A stretch of DNA of 47,633 nt, taken from NCBI GenBank assembly GCA_036733345.1, contig DAINAR010000025.1:1-47633 (forward strand), given 5' to 3'. Position 1 is the first letter of the stretch. Each line of letters starts with the position of its first letter. Source of the stretch: JAFGMQ01 sp036733345 (GTDB lineage Bacteria; Desulfobacterota; DSM-4660; Desulfatiglandales; Desulfatiglandaceae). The notes under the pieces are model-generated. The model did not search any database. It saw only the letters and a list, made by a program, of their open reading frames with translations, and was not told where the DNA came from. The position numbers were made by a program, and so were the translations under genes. Shown here piece by piece: positions 7,987-17,422 of the stretch.

Positions 7987-8890
7987 CGCCAATATTCTCC
8001 TTGTTAGGAATGGCAGGTTCAACTGATTCTTCTGGGGCCTTCGGTATTTCTACACCACCGGCAGCAAGAACTTCTTCAATAGTCGGGATAATCCTTTTTA
8101 ACAAACGAGTTTGACGAAAGGAATCTCTGCACGCAATGCGAACTTTTCTCTCAGGATCAAAAGGTCTTCTTGCAGCAATACGAAAGGCAAGAGGAACCAC
8201 AGTATCAAATTTGAAGATATCGGCAATATCATATACAAAAGATTGTGGTTTGCCCGTATGAATGAATCCTACAGCCGGGGCATATCCCGCAGCGAGTATT
8301 GCAGCCTCGCAAATACCATAGAGACAGGCAGTTGCAGAACTCAAGCAGCGGTTGGGGATGTCACCACTTTCCCATTCGGAATGATCATAATTACGGCTCT
8401 TCCAGGGTACGCGGTATTGTTTGGCCAGCAATTCATACATCTTGCGCACACGCACACCTTCAATCCCGCGTAATTGTTGCACACTGCGCCTTTCAGGAGG
8501 TTTTTCCTTGAAGCGCATTTCGTACATTTTTCTAACCACTTTCAGCCTGGCATCATCATCCAGTGCTAGCCTTGCCTGATAAAGCAAACGGTCAGCACGT
8601 GCCCCTCCCGGTTGACCTGATGCATACAACCTTACTCCTGCTTCTCCTATCCATACAAGCAGGCATCCTACTCTCGATGCAAGGGTGACCGCAGCATGAG
8701 AGACTCTTGAACCCGGCTCCAACATCAGACAGGCCAGACCACCAACAGGTATATGAGTTCGCACACCCATTTTATCCACAACAACAAAGGCCCCGTCTAG
8801 TACATCCAGATTACCTTTTTCTACGTAAAGAACGGAAATCCGGTCTTTGATCGGGATGGGTTTCAATGCTGGAAGAATCTGTTCAGCCAT
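7967..8890 (-). CDS. cas1: Type I-E Cas1 integrase
   Basis: 307 aa. Cas1 is the metal-dependent integrase that inserts prespacers at the leader-repeat junction together with Cas2. The catalytic residues are visible: E144 (RGIEGVRVR), H211 (GFIHTGKPQ) and the aspartates D221 and D224 (YDIADIFKFD), with spacing like E. coli Cas1 (E141, H208, D218, D221). Length is normal for I-E Cas1; the C-terminal tail is Pro/Glu-rich. A 110-bp AT-rich gap separates it from the upstream four-helix-bundle gene, so cas1-cas2 may have their own promoter. Confidence 0.97.
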   Translation of the reverse strand: MAEQILPALKPIPIKDRISVLYVEKGNLDVLDGAFVVVDKMGVRTHIPVGGLACLMLEPGSRVSHAAVTLASRVGCLLVWIGEAGVRLYASGQPGGARADRLLYQARLALDDDARLKVVRKMYEMRFKEKPPERRSVQQLRGIEGVRVRKMYELLAKQYRVPWKSRNYDHSEWESGDIPNRCLSSATACLYGICEAAILAAGYAPAVGFIHTGKPQSFVYDIADIFKFDTVVPLAFRIAARRPFDPERKVRIACRDSFRQTRLLKRIIPTIEEVLAAGGVEIPKAPEESVEPAIPNKENIGDAGHRG

Positions 8891-8935
8891 TTTTAAATGT
8901 TATCAAATAGTTAAATATAGATTTTTATATTTCGG

Positions 8936-8947
8936 TTACTTAAGTAA
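8936..8947. promoter_or_regulatory. 12-bp perfect palindrome upstream of cas1
   Basis: TTACTTAAGTAA, a perfect dyad, lies about 50 bp before the cas1 start in an AT-rich gap of 110 bp (8891-9000). It could be an operator for a separate cas1-cas2 promoter. Short AT palindromes also occur by chance, so this is only a candidate. Confidence 0.3.
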
Positions 8948-9000
8948 TATTATTGTGCTTAATTCATATCATGACTATCAAACATGCATTCAGTTTGAAT

Positions 9001-9501
9001 TCATGCTTTTCCTTTACGCAAGGGATGCCCCGGAGGTAATTTATCATGCAGTTCCTTTTCAAATTCCTCTGCACCTTTTTTTGACTGATAGCTTGAACGT
9101 GTCTTTTCATTCAGATGACGCTGACCTTTAATCTCCGTATTCTGTAAATGATCCGCCCAGGCGCGCAACTGGCGGGAACAGCTCTCCGCAATGGATTTCA
9201 AATTTGAAATTTGAGATTTGAAATGGGTAAAGCCCCTGCGGCGTTCAAGAAAACAAAGCATGGAACGGACTTCGCCTGCGGAGCCACGCGAGATATAGAG
9301 AAAGGCCAGAAGCTCGTTTGTAGTACCCCGTTCAAAACCTTCGGCGATATTGTTGGAGACGGAAAGTGCGGCCCTTTCAAGCTGATCACGCAGGCTGTAA
9401 CTACCCGACCAGTCCTTTGCCTCAGTCATGTCATAAATATCTTCGGCCAGCTTTATTGCCTCCTGCCACACAGGAAGGTCTTCAAATCGGGAGTAGGTCA
9501 T
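9001..9501 (-). CDS. Four-helix-bundle S23/23S rRNA-intervening-sequence-type protein inside the cas operon
   Basis: 166 aa. The N-terminal 110 residues match the IVP/S23 four-helix-bundle family: FEDLPVWQEAIKLAEDIYDM, then RDQLERAALSVSNNIAEGFE. These proteins are often encoded in 23S rRNA intervening sequences or scattered in genomes; their role is unclear. Family members are typically about 120 aa. This one has an extra Lys/Glu-rich tail of about 45 residues (ending PPGHPLRKGKA). It lies between cas6e (27 bp upstream) and cas1, same strand, which is not a normal I-E gene position. The ATG at 9501 is preferred over that at 9507 because AGGGG is then six bases upstream. It may be a passenger or an accessory factor. 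Confidence 0.8.
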   Translation of the reverse strand: MTYSRFEDLPVWQEAIKLAEDIYDMTEAKDWSGSYSLRDQLERAALSVSNNIAEGFERGTTNELLAFLYISRGSAGEVRSMLCFLERRRGFTHFKSQISNLKSIAESCSRQLRAWADHLQNTEIKGQRHLNEKTRSSYQSKKGAEEFEKELHDKLPPGHPLRKGKA

Positions 9502-9528
9502 TATCATCCCCTAGAAAATTAACGGCAA

Positions 9529-10413
9529 TCATATCCGCTTAACCAGCATCAACCCGCAGCCGAAGGCTTTGGCTGAACCAATTCCAGTAAAGAGAGCGCT
9601 GACAAATTGCGTGGAATCGGTCACTTTGATTTCACCTTCAAAATCGATAGAACTAAATCCAGCTGAACGTCCTTTTTGGGGAATAGCATGCCAGTGATAT
9701 CCCTCTGCTTGAAACTTGAGACGTTTTTGCCTTTCATCGATCGCAATAACAAAACCACTATTTTTTCCTTTATTGCTTAACCATTCTTCTAGTTTCCAAT
9801 CAGAAGCGGCCTTCAGCACCAATTCAAAGAGTTTTGCCGGAGGTAATGTTTGGTCAAGAAGTTCCCGATATCGTTCATTCACTCCCATCATTTGTTCAAG
9901 TTTAACCCTGATCCCAGCATTTTTTGATTCAAGCCATGATTCAATAATCAGTTTTTTTAGATCAGATTTTTTGCCCATATTTCTTATTCCGGCCGCATGT
10001 GCTAATTCTCGCAAATAGTGGTACTGGGCATCCATGACAACATCATGCCTCACGGAATTCTTCCTGCCATTTTCTTTGCGAGCCACCGTTGGATTTGCCC
10101 GTAACTTGAATGATAATTGATCGCCAACGATGATTCGTGGTTTGTATGGTTTGCTTTCAACAATAAACAAGGGATGTCCATTTTTCGGTTCATTTTGAGA
10201 CACTAAATAAAAAATTGGCTCCCCCTTGGCGCCCCTATAATGAGGAATCTGTTCCCCTGCAATCTCTTCACGAAAGAGAAATGTTCGTGTTTGATCTCTC
10301 GGGAAGAGATCCCAAAGCAACCGATGGACACTATAACCGTCACCGCGAAGGATATGATGTAAATGCGATAACTCACGGATATCCGGTTTTACCCTGACTC
10401 TGGAGAAATACAT
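9529..10413 (-). CDS. cas6e: Cas6e (CasE) crRNA endonuclease
   Basis: 294 aa. Cas6e cuts pre-crRNA at the base of the repeat hairpin and stays bound as the Cascade head. The N-terminal MYFSRVRVKP strand, the likely catalytic H30 (YSVHRLLWDLFP) and the C-terminal glycine-rich loop (GIGSAKAFGCGLMLV) are family hallmarks. It is longer than E. coli Cas6e (199 aa), with the extra sequence in the middle (about residues 110-200). The start at 10413 overlaps the cas5 stop as TAATG, giving coupling; a longer upstream frame is not supported. Confidence 0.95.
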   Translation of the reverse strand: MYFSRVRVKPDIRELSHLHHILRGDGYSVHRLLWDLFPRDQTRTFLFREEIAGEQIPHYRGAKGEPIFYLVSQNEPKNGHPLFIVESKPYKPRIIVGDQLSFKLRANPTVARKENGRKNSVRHDVVMDAQYHYLRELAHAAGIRNMGKKSDLKKLIIESWLESKNAGIRVKLEQMMGVNERYRELLDQTLPPAKLFELVLKAASDWKLEEWLSNKGKNSGFVIAIDERQKRLKFQAEGYHWHAIPQKGRSAGFSSIDFEGEIKVTDSTQFVSALFTGIGSAKAFGCGLMLVKRI

Positions 10414-11222
10414 TAGTCGACCTCCTTCATAAAAAGGTGCTCCACCCTTTGCGTGAATTGCCAACGTTTTCGAGAAAGAGGCTGATCATGCCTCGTAAGA
10501 ATCTGTTGAGGTTCAAGATCATAGGTATCCCCTTCCCAATAATAGCGTACTTGCTGCCTATCGGTAGATAAAGTATGCGCATCATCCTGCGATAAATTTG
10601 CAAGGGAGGGTGCTTCAGACAAAACACCTGTTCCTGCTTCTTTCCGGGCAACTCGAACCAAACGATCAGATATATACAAGGGACCACACGGGTACTCATC
10701 AAGTGCCTGTCGAAAACCTTTGGCAGTGCGGACCACCGGTTTAAGCGGAGCGGCCAAAGGACATGCCTTGCGGCCAAGATATAGATGAAATTTCGGTTTG
10801 AGCAATGCATCACAAAGTTCTTCAAGAGTGTATGGCGCGTTTTCCAAAGGGCGAACTGCAATCAGTGACAGCGAATCACAACGATATTCACGGCTGGATA
10901 AAATTGTGCCAAGGCGTGCTCTGCCGATGATTATTTCATCGCGCCTTGTATGATACGCAGAGGAGCCAATAGAATTTGGAACCTGAGTGGTATGATAATC
11001 CCGCAATAGACTACCGACACTAATTACTTTCACGGCAAAGTGATAACCTGTAGCCAAAGCGAGTTGTCGATCTTCCTCATCACGCCTGATTCCAAGTGCT
11101 GCCGCCAGCAATCCGAGAAGCGCTGACTTGCCCGGATATGATGCGGTATGCCTGGATTCTCCAACCGCAATTTCGCCCCAACTGGCCAAGGGACCATATA
11201 GACGAAAGAGCAAATACTCCAT
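10413..11222 (-). CDS. cas5e: Cas5e (CasD), Cascade subunit
   Basis: 269 aa RAMP-fold protein that caps the 5' handle of the crRNA in the Cascade backbone. The N-terminus (YLLFRLYGPLASWGEIAVGE) and the SYPGKSALLGLLAAALGIRR block are diagnostic for I-E Cas5. It is nine bases downstream of cas7 and overlaps cas6e. Confidence 0.95.
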   Translation of the reverse strand: MEYLLFRLYGPLASWGEIAVGESRHTASYPGKSALLGLLAAALGIRRDEEDRQLALATGYHFAVKVISVGSLLRDYHTTQVPNSIGSSAYHTRRDEIIIGRARLGTILSSREYRCDSLSLIAVRPLENAPYTLEELCDALLKPKFHLYLGRKACPLAAPLKPVVRTAKGFRQALDEYPCGPLYISDRLVRVARKEAGTGVLSEAPSLANLSQDDAHTLSTDRQQVRYYWEGDTYDLEPQQILTRHDQPLSRKRWQFTQRVEHLFMKEVD

Positions 11223-11231
11223 GGTTCCCTC

Positions 11232-12392
11232 CTATTCCGATACAAAATCAAGCAACTGATCAAACAATGCTTTTTTGCCTTTTTCTTCAGGTTTATTAGG
11301 TTCACTATCGGGACCAGGATAATTACCTCCAGTACCATTGAGAGCATTGATATAGAACCGTGAATCCGCACAGCTTCCATACACTAAATCCATGTTATTC
11401 AATTGAGTCGTCAATGCCGTGATTGCATCGGCACCATAATCGATTCCGGTAATCGGCTTCAAAAATGCAACAGATAATGAGCGTGGTTGTTGATCACCTT
11501 TTTCAGCAAGAACATAACTCGCATAGGCTCTACTTCCGAAGCTGTTCTGCTTGCCTTCCGGTGAGACTTTAACGGCAGTCTCCACTAATGCATGGATAGC
11601 TCTTTGTGTGAGCGCCTTGTCTTCATTAAGATTTCCCTCTAGCAATTCCCTGTTAAGACATAGATAGGAATAGAAAAGGCCTGCCGCAAAGCCTGTTTCG
11701 CCTATATGTGCGGCACCGGCATCTTCGCTACCATCGTTGAGATCATCAACTGCGGTAAAATAATCATCTTCAATGACTACGGGATGAACACTGATAGAAT
11801 GTGCTACTTGACATGCGGCTTCAATATTATAGGCCGGAGCAGACGCAAGCATTCGCCCAAAAAGTGCAATGTCGACGGCATGCATTTTTTTTCGTAAAAG
11901 CTTTAATTCTTCTTCCCTCGGCCCTTCTTTTCTTGCTGCAATTGCATCGACAAGCGAAAAAATATCTTTTTCCTCTTCCGTATCAAAAAATGCCAATTGC
12001 TCTATTTCAAGTTCAACCTTTTCCTTTTTGATACGCTCTTCTTGCTTTAAATCCTTAAGCCCTTCTTTCTCTTTTTTTGAAAGCTCCTTGAGCTTTCCAA
12101 AGACACCCGCGATAGGCTTAGTCCATTTAACGGCATCTTTATGTTCAACACCCTTTTCCTGCAATTTTTCATAAATCTTTAATCCCATCTCTTTTGTGCG
12201 TTTACCGATATGTTCACCCATCGCCTTCTCAAAAATTTCAGATGTTCGCCATGATCGTTTATGTGTTTGAGAGGAAGCGCGGAGACGATCAACTCCTCCC
12301 ATCTTTGCGGTCTTGGGACGGCCAAGATCATCACGATTAAGATTTGCAGGTGGATAAGACGTTAATATGTGAATTTGTACGAATCGACTCAT
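11232..12392 (-). CDS. cas7e: Cas7e (CasC), Cascade backbone subunit
   Basis: 386 aa. Six copies coat the crRNA guide in Cascade. The N-terminus (RFVQIHILTSYPPANLNRDD, then GGVDRLRASSQTHKRSWR) follows the CasC pattern, including the loop that flips every sixth base. Between residues about 85 and 160 there is a Lys/Glu-rich stretch, probably a coiled helical insertion relative to E. coli CasC (363 aa). A good Shine-Dalgarno (AAGGAGGT) precedes the ATG. Confidence 0.95.
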   Translation of the reverse strand: MSRFVQIHILTSYPPANLNRDDLGRPKTAKMGGVDRLRASSQTHKRSWRTSEIFEKAMGEHIGKRTKEMGLKIYEKLQEKGVEHKDAVKWTKPIAGVFGKLKELSKKEKEGLKDLKQEERIKKEKVELEIEQLAFFDTEEEKDIFSLVDAIAARKEGPREEELKLLRKKMHAVDIALFGRMLASAPAYNIEAACQVAHSISVHPVVIEDDYFTAVDDLNDGSEDAGAAHIGETGFAAGLFYSYLCLNRELLEGNLNEDKALTQRAIHALVETAVKVSPEGKQNSFGSRAYASYVLAEKGDQQPRSLSVAFLKPITGIDYGADAITALTTQLNNMDLVYGSCADSRFYINALNGTGGNYPGPDSEPNKPEEKGKKALFDQLLDFVSE

Positions 12393-12411
12393 ATTTTAAT
12401 ACCTCCTTATA

Positions 12412-12960
12412 TTAGGGATTATTTTTCAATGTCTGTTCGTAATATTCAGTGCCCCAGCGCACGGCAAGTCGCTTTTGGGGTTCCCGGTTAGCGCCGAATC
12501 GATATTCTTCCATCCAGTGCAGGATGCTTTCGGCTAATGAAATAATATTGACTTTGCTCTCCACCAGTCGGATAGTGCGTAACAGCCGTCTGAAAAACTC
12601 TTCAGGATCACGGCTTTTTTGCAATTGTTGAAAACGAAGCTCACTCACGCGGGCTTTTTTGCCCCCCTGCTTGGGTAATGCAAGCTGGGTAGCGAATGTT
12701 TCGTTACCTTGCTGTTCCTTAACATGTGATGCCGCTGCAGCAATCATGGCCGACGAAATGAGTCTTTCGGGATCGGACCAATCGCTCGGCATCTGTTGGA
12801 GAAATCGAAAAAAAGGTGCTGTCAGCAGGACATCGTCAGGCCTTTCTACTCTTTTCAGTCGAGCTCGATCTCCTCGGTTTTTATCAAGTGATTCCCACCA
12901 AGAAAGTAACTCCACATGATTCTCCTGTTCTTTAAGGAATCGGTAATGCTGCTGAGCCAT
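12412..12960 (-). CDS. cse2: Cse2 (CasB/Cas11), small Cascade subunit
   Basis: 182 aa, all-helical. Two copies sit along the belly of Cascade and stabilise the R-loop. FVEL-like start (HVELLSWWESLDKNRGDRAR) and the basic KRVERPDD region are typical of Cse2. The start overlaps the end of cse1 by 29 bp. Confidence 0.93.
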   Translation of the reverse strand: MAQQHYRFLKEQENHVELLSWWESLDKNRGDRARLKRVERPDDVLLTAPFFRFLQQMPSDWSDPERLISSAMIAAAASHVKEQQGNETFATQLALPKQGGKKARVSELRFQQLQKSRDPEEFFRRLLRTIRLVESKVNIISLAESILHWMEEYRFGANREPQKRLAVRWGTEYYEQTLKNNP

Positions 12961-14542
12961 TTTTTACCCCCTTTCCTAAGTTGGCTTTAATAATCAGATC
13001 CTTCATTTGTTTACTATTATTCAGTTTTTTCTTTAACTCTCTACGGGCAGCAGTGATACGTTGCATATCCATATCTTCAGCAGGCCCTTCCAATACCCAT
13101 TCATCAAACAACTTGTATGCAAGAGCCTGTATTTTTTTCACCCAAATAGCATAAATTTCTGGAGGTGGCATTCGTAGGTCTCCCGGTAGTTCGGCAAGTC
13201 GAGTTAATAGATTATAGAAATCAGATTCACTCCGTTGCCAAAATTCCAATGTAACAGCGCTCATATCACCCTTTATATCTCCAGGCCGTCGAAACCACGC
13301 AGCCTTTACCTGCTGGCTCAAATTTCTAACAACATCCCATGCAGAATTTATTAGATCATTACTCCAAGAAAGCACATTTTCTTTTTGTTCCATTTCTAAA
13401 TAGAATAAGGGTAATTTATGGTCATACCAACATCGCGCCTTCATATTATCCATATCATAACCACTACACCAAAGGCGGGCTATTTTTTGTGATCCTATGT
13501 CTCGTGCACGCTCAGACATATAAGTGGTGGCAACTTTTGCAGCACAGTCACCATTATCTGAATGAGCAAGAGTCAAGCTAATCCAGTGACGATAACCAAG
13601 ACCTCCTTTTTGTCCTTTCAATGACAAAGGCGGTTTCTCTTTTTGAGGATCGAATCTGTAAGGAGTCAACGGATGGACCCACTCACCTACATAGTTTACA
13701 CCGTAATTTAGGGTGGCATATTCCTTGGTAGCTACATCGATCTGCATGCCGCAAAGATCGCATGTCCCATAGGCATCATTCGACGGAACAAGCTTGATTC
13801 GTCTCGGCATACTCCAATACACCTGCAATGGATGTGTATCCTCTGGACGGGTATCTACCCCTCCCTTACCGGATATCCGTACATTTTCCATCCATGGGAA
13901 GATATCAGGTGATGGGCGAGTAATGCTTTTAAATGATTCCTCATCATACAAAACGTTAAGCCAAACTTTATGCCATAGAGCTTTTCTTTCATCGGGCATT
14001 ACCAGTGTAGTTAAGGGACCTCCGCCTCGGAGGCCAACCCTGTGTCCAACCCCACCCGAAGGTGCATTAATTTGAAGTGTAAATAATGCCATGGCAGTGC
14101 ATGATTGGCATAAACGATTGACTGTGTTCCGTTTGACGAAATGATCCAGATTGTCTTTAATTGTTTTCTCGCCAGGGGCTTCAATGAGTAATGAAGAAAT
14201 TTTTTTTATTTCTCCGTTTTTGAGGGCAATATCCTGCATAAAGGCTGGGCCGGATTTGTTAAACAATTCAAATGCTGGTGCCACTGCTATGAAAATTTCC
14301 TCTAATTCTTTTTCATCAGGCTGATTTTCCCAGTACTCCAGCCATTCATCATGATCAACCGGTGCATAGCATGTCTGGAGCAATCCGATCAGGAACTGAT
14401 AGAGTGCGCCCTGAAAATCAGGTCGTGGAGCATTCAACTCGATAATAGGATCGTCTTTTTCGGCTATCTGACTGGGAGCAGCCTTATCCAATTTGCCGCT
14501 GGCCCGGATTACCGGCAACCATCTATCAGTAATAAGATTCAT
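12932..14542 (-). CDS. cse1: Cse1 (CasA/Cas8e), large Cascade subunit
   Basis: 536 aa. Cse1 recognises the PAM and recruits Cas3. The N-terminus (MNLITDRWLPVIRASGK) is characteristic. Paired cysteines (CQSC near residue 147, CDLCGM near residue 263) suggest a structural metal site seen in some CasA proteins. It overlaps cas3 upstream by 17 bp and cse2 downstream by 29 bp, so the interference genes are tightly coupled. Confidence 0.95.
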   Translation of the reverse strand: MNLITDRWLPVIRASGKLDKAAPSQIAEKDDPIIELNAPRPDFQGALYQFLIGLLQTCYAPVDHDEWLEYWENQPDEKELEEIFIAVAPAFELFNKSGPAFMQDIALKNGEIKKISSLLIEAPGEKTIKDNLDHFVKRNTVNRLCQSCTAMALFTLQINAPSGGVGHRVGLRGGGPLTTLVMPDERKALWHKVWLNVLYDEESFKSITRPSPDIFPWMENVRISGKGGVDTRPEDTHPLQVYWSMPRRIKLVPSNDAYGTCDLCGMQIDVATKEYATLNYGVNYVGEWVHPLTPYRFDPQKEKPPLSLKGQKGGLGYRHWISLTLAHSDNGDCAAKVATTYMSERARDIGSQKIARLWCSGYDMDNMKARCWYDHKLPLFYLEMEQKENVLSWSNDLINSAWDVVRNLSQQVKAAWFRRPGDIKGDMSAVTLEFWQRSESDFYNLLTRLAELPGDLRMPPPEIYAIWVKKIQALAYKLFDEWVLEGPAEDMDMQRITAARRELKKKLNNSKQMKDLIIKANLGKGVKNGSAALPIP

Positions 14543-17261
14543 CCTTTTCCTCCTTGTTTAATCCCCATCCCATATGCGGATCATAGTAAGGGGCAATATC
14601 ATCTGTCACGGGCAATAACTCGACCCACTTCAATAGCTTTATTTCATCCTTTAACTGCTCAATTATTTTAGAGTAAACAGGAGAAATTTTGTTCTCAAAC
14701 TTTTTCCACTCGGTCTTTGGTAAGTCGATCATGCTCAGTTCCCATCCAAATTCTTTTACATCAGCGTATGGTTTCAACCACTCGCCATCTAGGCTGGCAA
14801 GGGCGACAGTGACGGTATCGATGCCGAGGCGGGTCGGGATTCGTGTTTCTTTGTCCCAACCGCCGCTGTCTTCAGCGCTTGACCGGGTATATCCCTTCTC
14901 CAGCTTGAGTGCATTGAGTCGTGCCATTCCTCTCCGACTTCCAGCCTCTCCTTCTGCATTCCAGGATAGGCCGAGCAACGAATCGGGAATCAATTCCTGT
15001 CCCTTTTCACCATATACTCCTTCGATCAGCGTTCTGGCATCACTAGGTATACAGATACTTCCGGATCTGCAAACCTGTTGCTGGGTCAGCCATAACTGTC
15101 CCACATGTTGGTAAACAGCCTGAGTTCCCGGCAGTTTTGATTTCAACCAATCTTCAGCAGGCGTTTCTGTAGGCATCGGTCCGAACACATATAAATACGC
15201 TTCTCCGCGTTGTTCCATGTCCCCCTTTCCTTTTAGGGGATTACCGATTGAATCCCGCGTATGCCGATGCAGGCGTCCAGCCCTTTGTATGAGCAAGTCG
15301 ATAGGAGCCAGGTCTGTGATCATGACATCGAAATCAAGATCGAGTGACTGTTCCACAACCTGGGTAGCGATAAGTACTTGTCCATGCCTTTTTTTCGCAG
15401 TGGAATTCTTGTCGAATAGTTCCAGTGTTTCCGCCTCTATTCTCTGTCGATCAACCATCGTGAATCGGCTGTGAAAAAGCATCAGTTTGCTTTTATCTAT
15501 CCATCTTTGGTTTGAAAGCATGCTATAGGCAGTACGGGCATCTTTAACAGTGTTCCGCACCCAACAAGCACATTGTCCTCTTTCGACGGTTTCCTGGATG
15601 ACTTTCAGGACATCACTAAAATCCTCTATGAAAGTAACCTTAATCATTCGTTCAATTTCACTACGTGTTGCCAGTGTGGTTTCCTGTTGATCAAAGGATG
15701 GCACATGTGTTGCGAGGGGATAGCCCGGCATTTCATCCAGCGTCGGCATATCAACATCTATTCCTTCACAAAAGGAGCGAACGTATTTCTCACGCATATG
15801 GCGGGGCAGAGTTGCGGAAAGAAGAATAACACTTCCTCCCTGCCTTGCATGGGCTTTAATAAGAGTTTGCAGTAACTGATTCATATAAGGATCATATGAA
15901 TGAACCTCATCAACAATAAGGATCTTATTTGCCAATCCCAGAAGCCTGAGAGACTGGTGCCTAGCAGGCAGAACAGCCAACAATGCCTGATCCAATGTTC
16001 CGACACCGATTTCAGCCAACAATGCCTTTTTACGGCTGTCTGCAAGCCACGCGCTGCAATATGATTCTGTAGATTCCTCGTTATCTTCATACCGTTGCTT
16101 TGCAGGTGCTTTCTCGGGTAAGCCGACAGACTGGCGAAAGCCTTCATATAGATGACGTGCGCCATGTGCCAAAACCAGCGAGGGTTGAACCCCGTCTTTG
16201 AATAGCTTTCGATAAGCCTTTCCAAGCCTTTCGTACATGGAATTTGCCGTTGCCATTGTGGGAAGAGCTACATAAATCCCATCAGCCAAACCACTTTCCA
16301 TAAGACGGTGTGCAATAACCATTGCAGCTTCGGTTTTGCCTGCTCCCGTGACATCTTCCAGTATGAATAGCTGATTGGTTTGTCCAAGTTGTTGTTTCTC
16401 GGCCCAATCCTGAAGTGGTGTAAGTGATGTAATGAACGGAAACAAATATCTTGTACCTGCAAAAGAGGTTATGGATGAATGAGAAAAGTCGGCTTTCGTG
16501 ATAACCTGTTCGGCGAACGGCAATGCATAGTCTTGCCAATATTCATTTAACAATATTTCATGGTGACAATACGATTCGGGTTTACGTCCCGACCCAAGCC
16601 AATCCGCCAGTACAACAATACCAGCCAAGATCCACGAAATGAGCTTAAAATGGTTTTTAAGGATTTTGTCAGCAAGAATTGATTTGTCAAAATCCTTGAG
16701 AAAAAGAACTGTAACATCTTTTAGAAAATTGCATGCTGCGTGTTCGTCAGCAATAGTAAAAAAGTTCTGGCGACGAATTGGTATTCTCTTTGGTGGTTCT
16801 CCATGATGGCCGGTGACAACCTCCATCCATGGGTCAATGTTACGCAGCAACTTTGACAGGTCAGAACGTTGATTGTTCAAGTTAAGCTCATTATCTTGAA
16901 GCCAATCAGTGCTCAGTACATCCTGCCAGAGAGCAAATCCCAGAGAGTCGTGGCGTTCAGAATAGGGCATCCTTGTGTTTGACAGTATCAACAACGGTGA
17001 CAGATCGGGAACCAAACTTTGAAACGCAGTGGCAAACTTGCCAATATCATGAAGACAAAGACAAAAAACAAACCAGTCTCGTAGCCAAGAATTTGAGACT
17101 TTTATTTGTTTTGCCAGGCGTTCGCTGAGAGGTTTCTCAGGAGCCAGCAAAAACCATCCCACCGCCGCCACGTCCAAACAGTGATAAGGCAGAAGATGAT
17201 ATGCTCCGGTGTCTTTTTCAGTCTTGCCCCAATAGCGGAAATATGATGGATATTCAGTCAT
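14526..17261 (-). CDS. cas3: Cas3 nuclease-helicase (HD plus DEVH)
   Basis: 911 aa. Cas3 is recruited to the R-loop by Cascade and degrades target DNA. The N-terminal HD nuclease domain shows H27, H71-D72 (LHDIGKF) and GHHG at 151-154. The helicase core has Walker A TGAGKT (305-310), DEVH (451-454), SATLP (482-486), and the late motifs VVEQSLDLDFD and QRAGRLHR. All key residues are present. It is first in the cas operon, with a 161-bp gap to the WYL regulator. The N-terminus (FRYWGK) is typical, so the ATG at 17261 is accepted although its Shine-Dalgarno is weak. Confidence 0.97.
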   Translation of the reverse strand: MTEYPSYFRYWGKTEKDTGAYHLLPYHCLDVAAVGWFLLAPEKPLSERLAKQIKVSNSWLRDWFVFCLCLHDIGKFATAFQSLVPDLSPLLILSNTRMPYSERHDSLGFALWQDVLSTDWLQDNELNLNNQRSDLSKLLRNIDPWMEVVTGHHGEPPKRIPIRRQNFFTIADEHAACNFLKDVTVLFLKDFDKSILADKILKNHFKLISWILAGIVVLADWLGSGRKPESYCHHEILLNEYWQDYALPFAEQVITKADFSHSSITSFAGTRYLFPFITSLTPLQDWAEKQQLGQTNQLFILEDVTGAGKTEAAMVIAHRLMESGLADGIYVALPTMATANSMYERLGKAYRKLFKDGVQPSLVLAHGARHLYEGFRQSVGLPEKAPAKQRYEDNEESTESYCSAWLADSRKKALLAEIGVGTLDQALLAVLPARHQSLRLLGLANKILIVDEVHSYDPYMNQLLQTLIKAHARQGGSVILLSATLPRHMREKYVRSFCEGIDVDMPTLDEMPGYPLATHVPSFDQQETTLATRSEIERMIKVTFIEDFSDVLKVIQETVERGQCACWVRNTVKDARTAYSMLSNQRWIDKSKLMLFHSRFTMVDRQRIEAETLELFDKNSTAKKRHGQVLIATQVVEQSLDLDFDVMITDLAPIDLLIQRAGRLHRHTRDSIGNPLKGKGDMEQRGEAYLYVFGPMPTETPAEDWLKSKLPGTQAVYQHVGQLWLTQQQVCRSGSICIPSDARTLIEGVYGEKGQELIPDSLLGLSWNAEGEAGSRRGMARLNALKLEKGYTRSSAEDSGGWDKETRIPTRLGIDTVTVALASLDGEWLKPYADVKEFGWELSMIDLPKTEWKKFENKISPVYSKIIEQLKDEIKLLKWVELLPVTDDIAPYYDPHMGWGLNKEEKDESYY

Positions 17262-17422
17262 TATTTTTCAATCTTATTCAATGTGGAAAAGAGTCTTGTA
17301 GCTGAGTGATCTTGTCTGATCTTGAGCCTATGGCGATGCCTTTTTGAAATGCAAAATTCAAGACAACTATTTTTTATTATACACCCCCACCTTGGACAGA
17401 TAGCGTCATACCTCCAAAAAAA
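17262..17422 (-). promoter_or_regulatory. Candidate cas operon promoter and operator
   Basis: The gap between the WYL regulator and cas3 contains a perfect TATAAT (minus strand, 17376-17381), without a clear -35. Between it and the cas3 start lie direct repeats GATCTTG at 17308-17314 and 17318-17324 (plus strand), exactly 10 bp apart, with a related GTCTTG at about 17293. This helical-phase spacing would suit a repressor site. Assignment to the WYL protein is inference. Confidence 0.4.
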
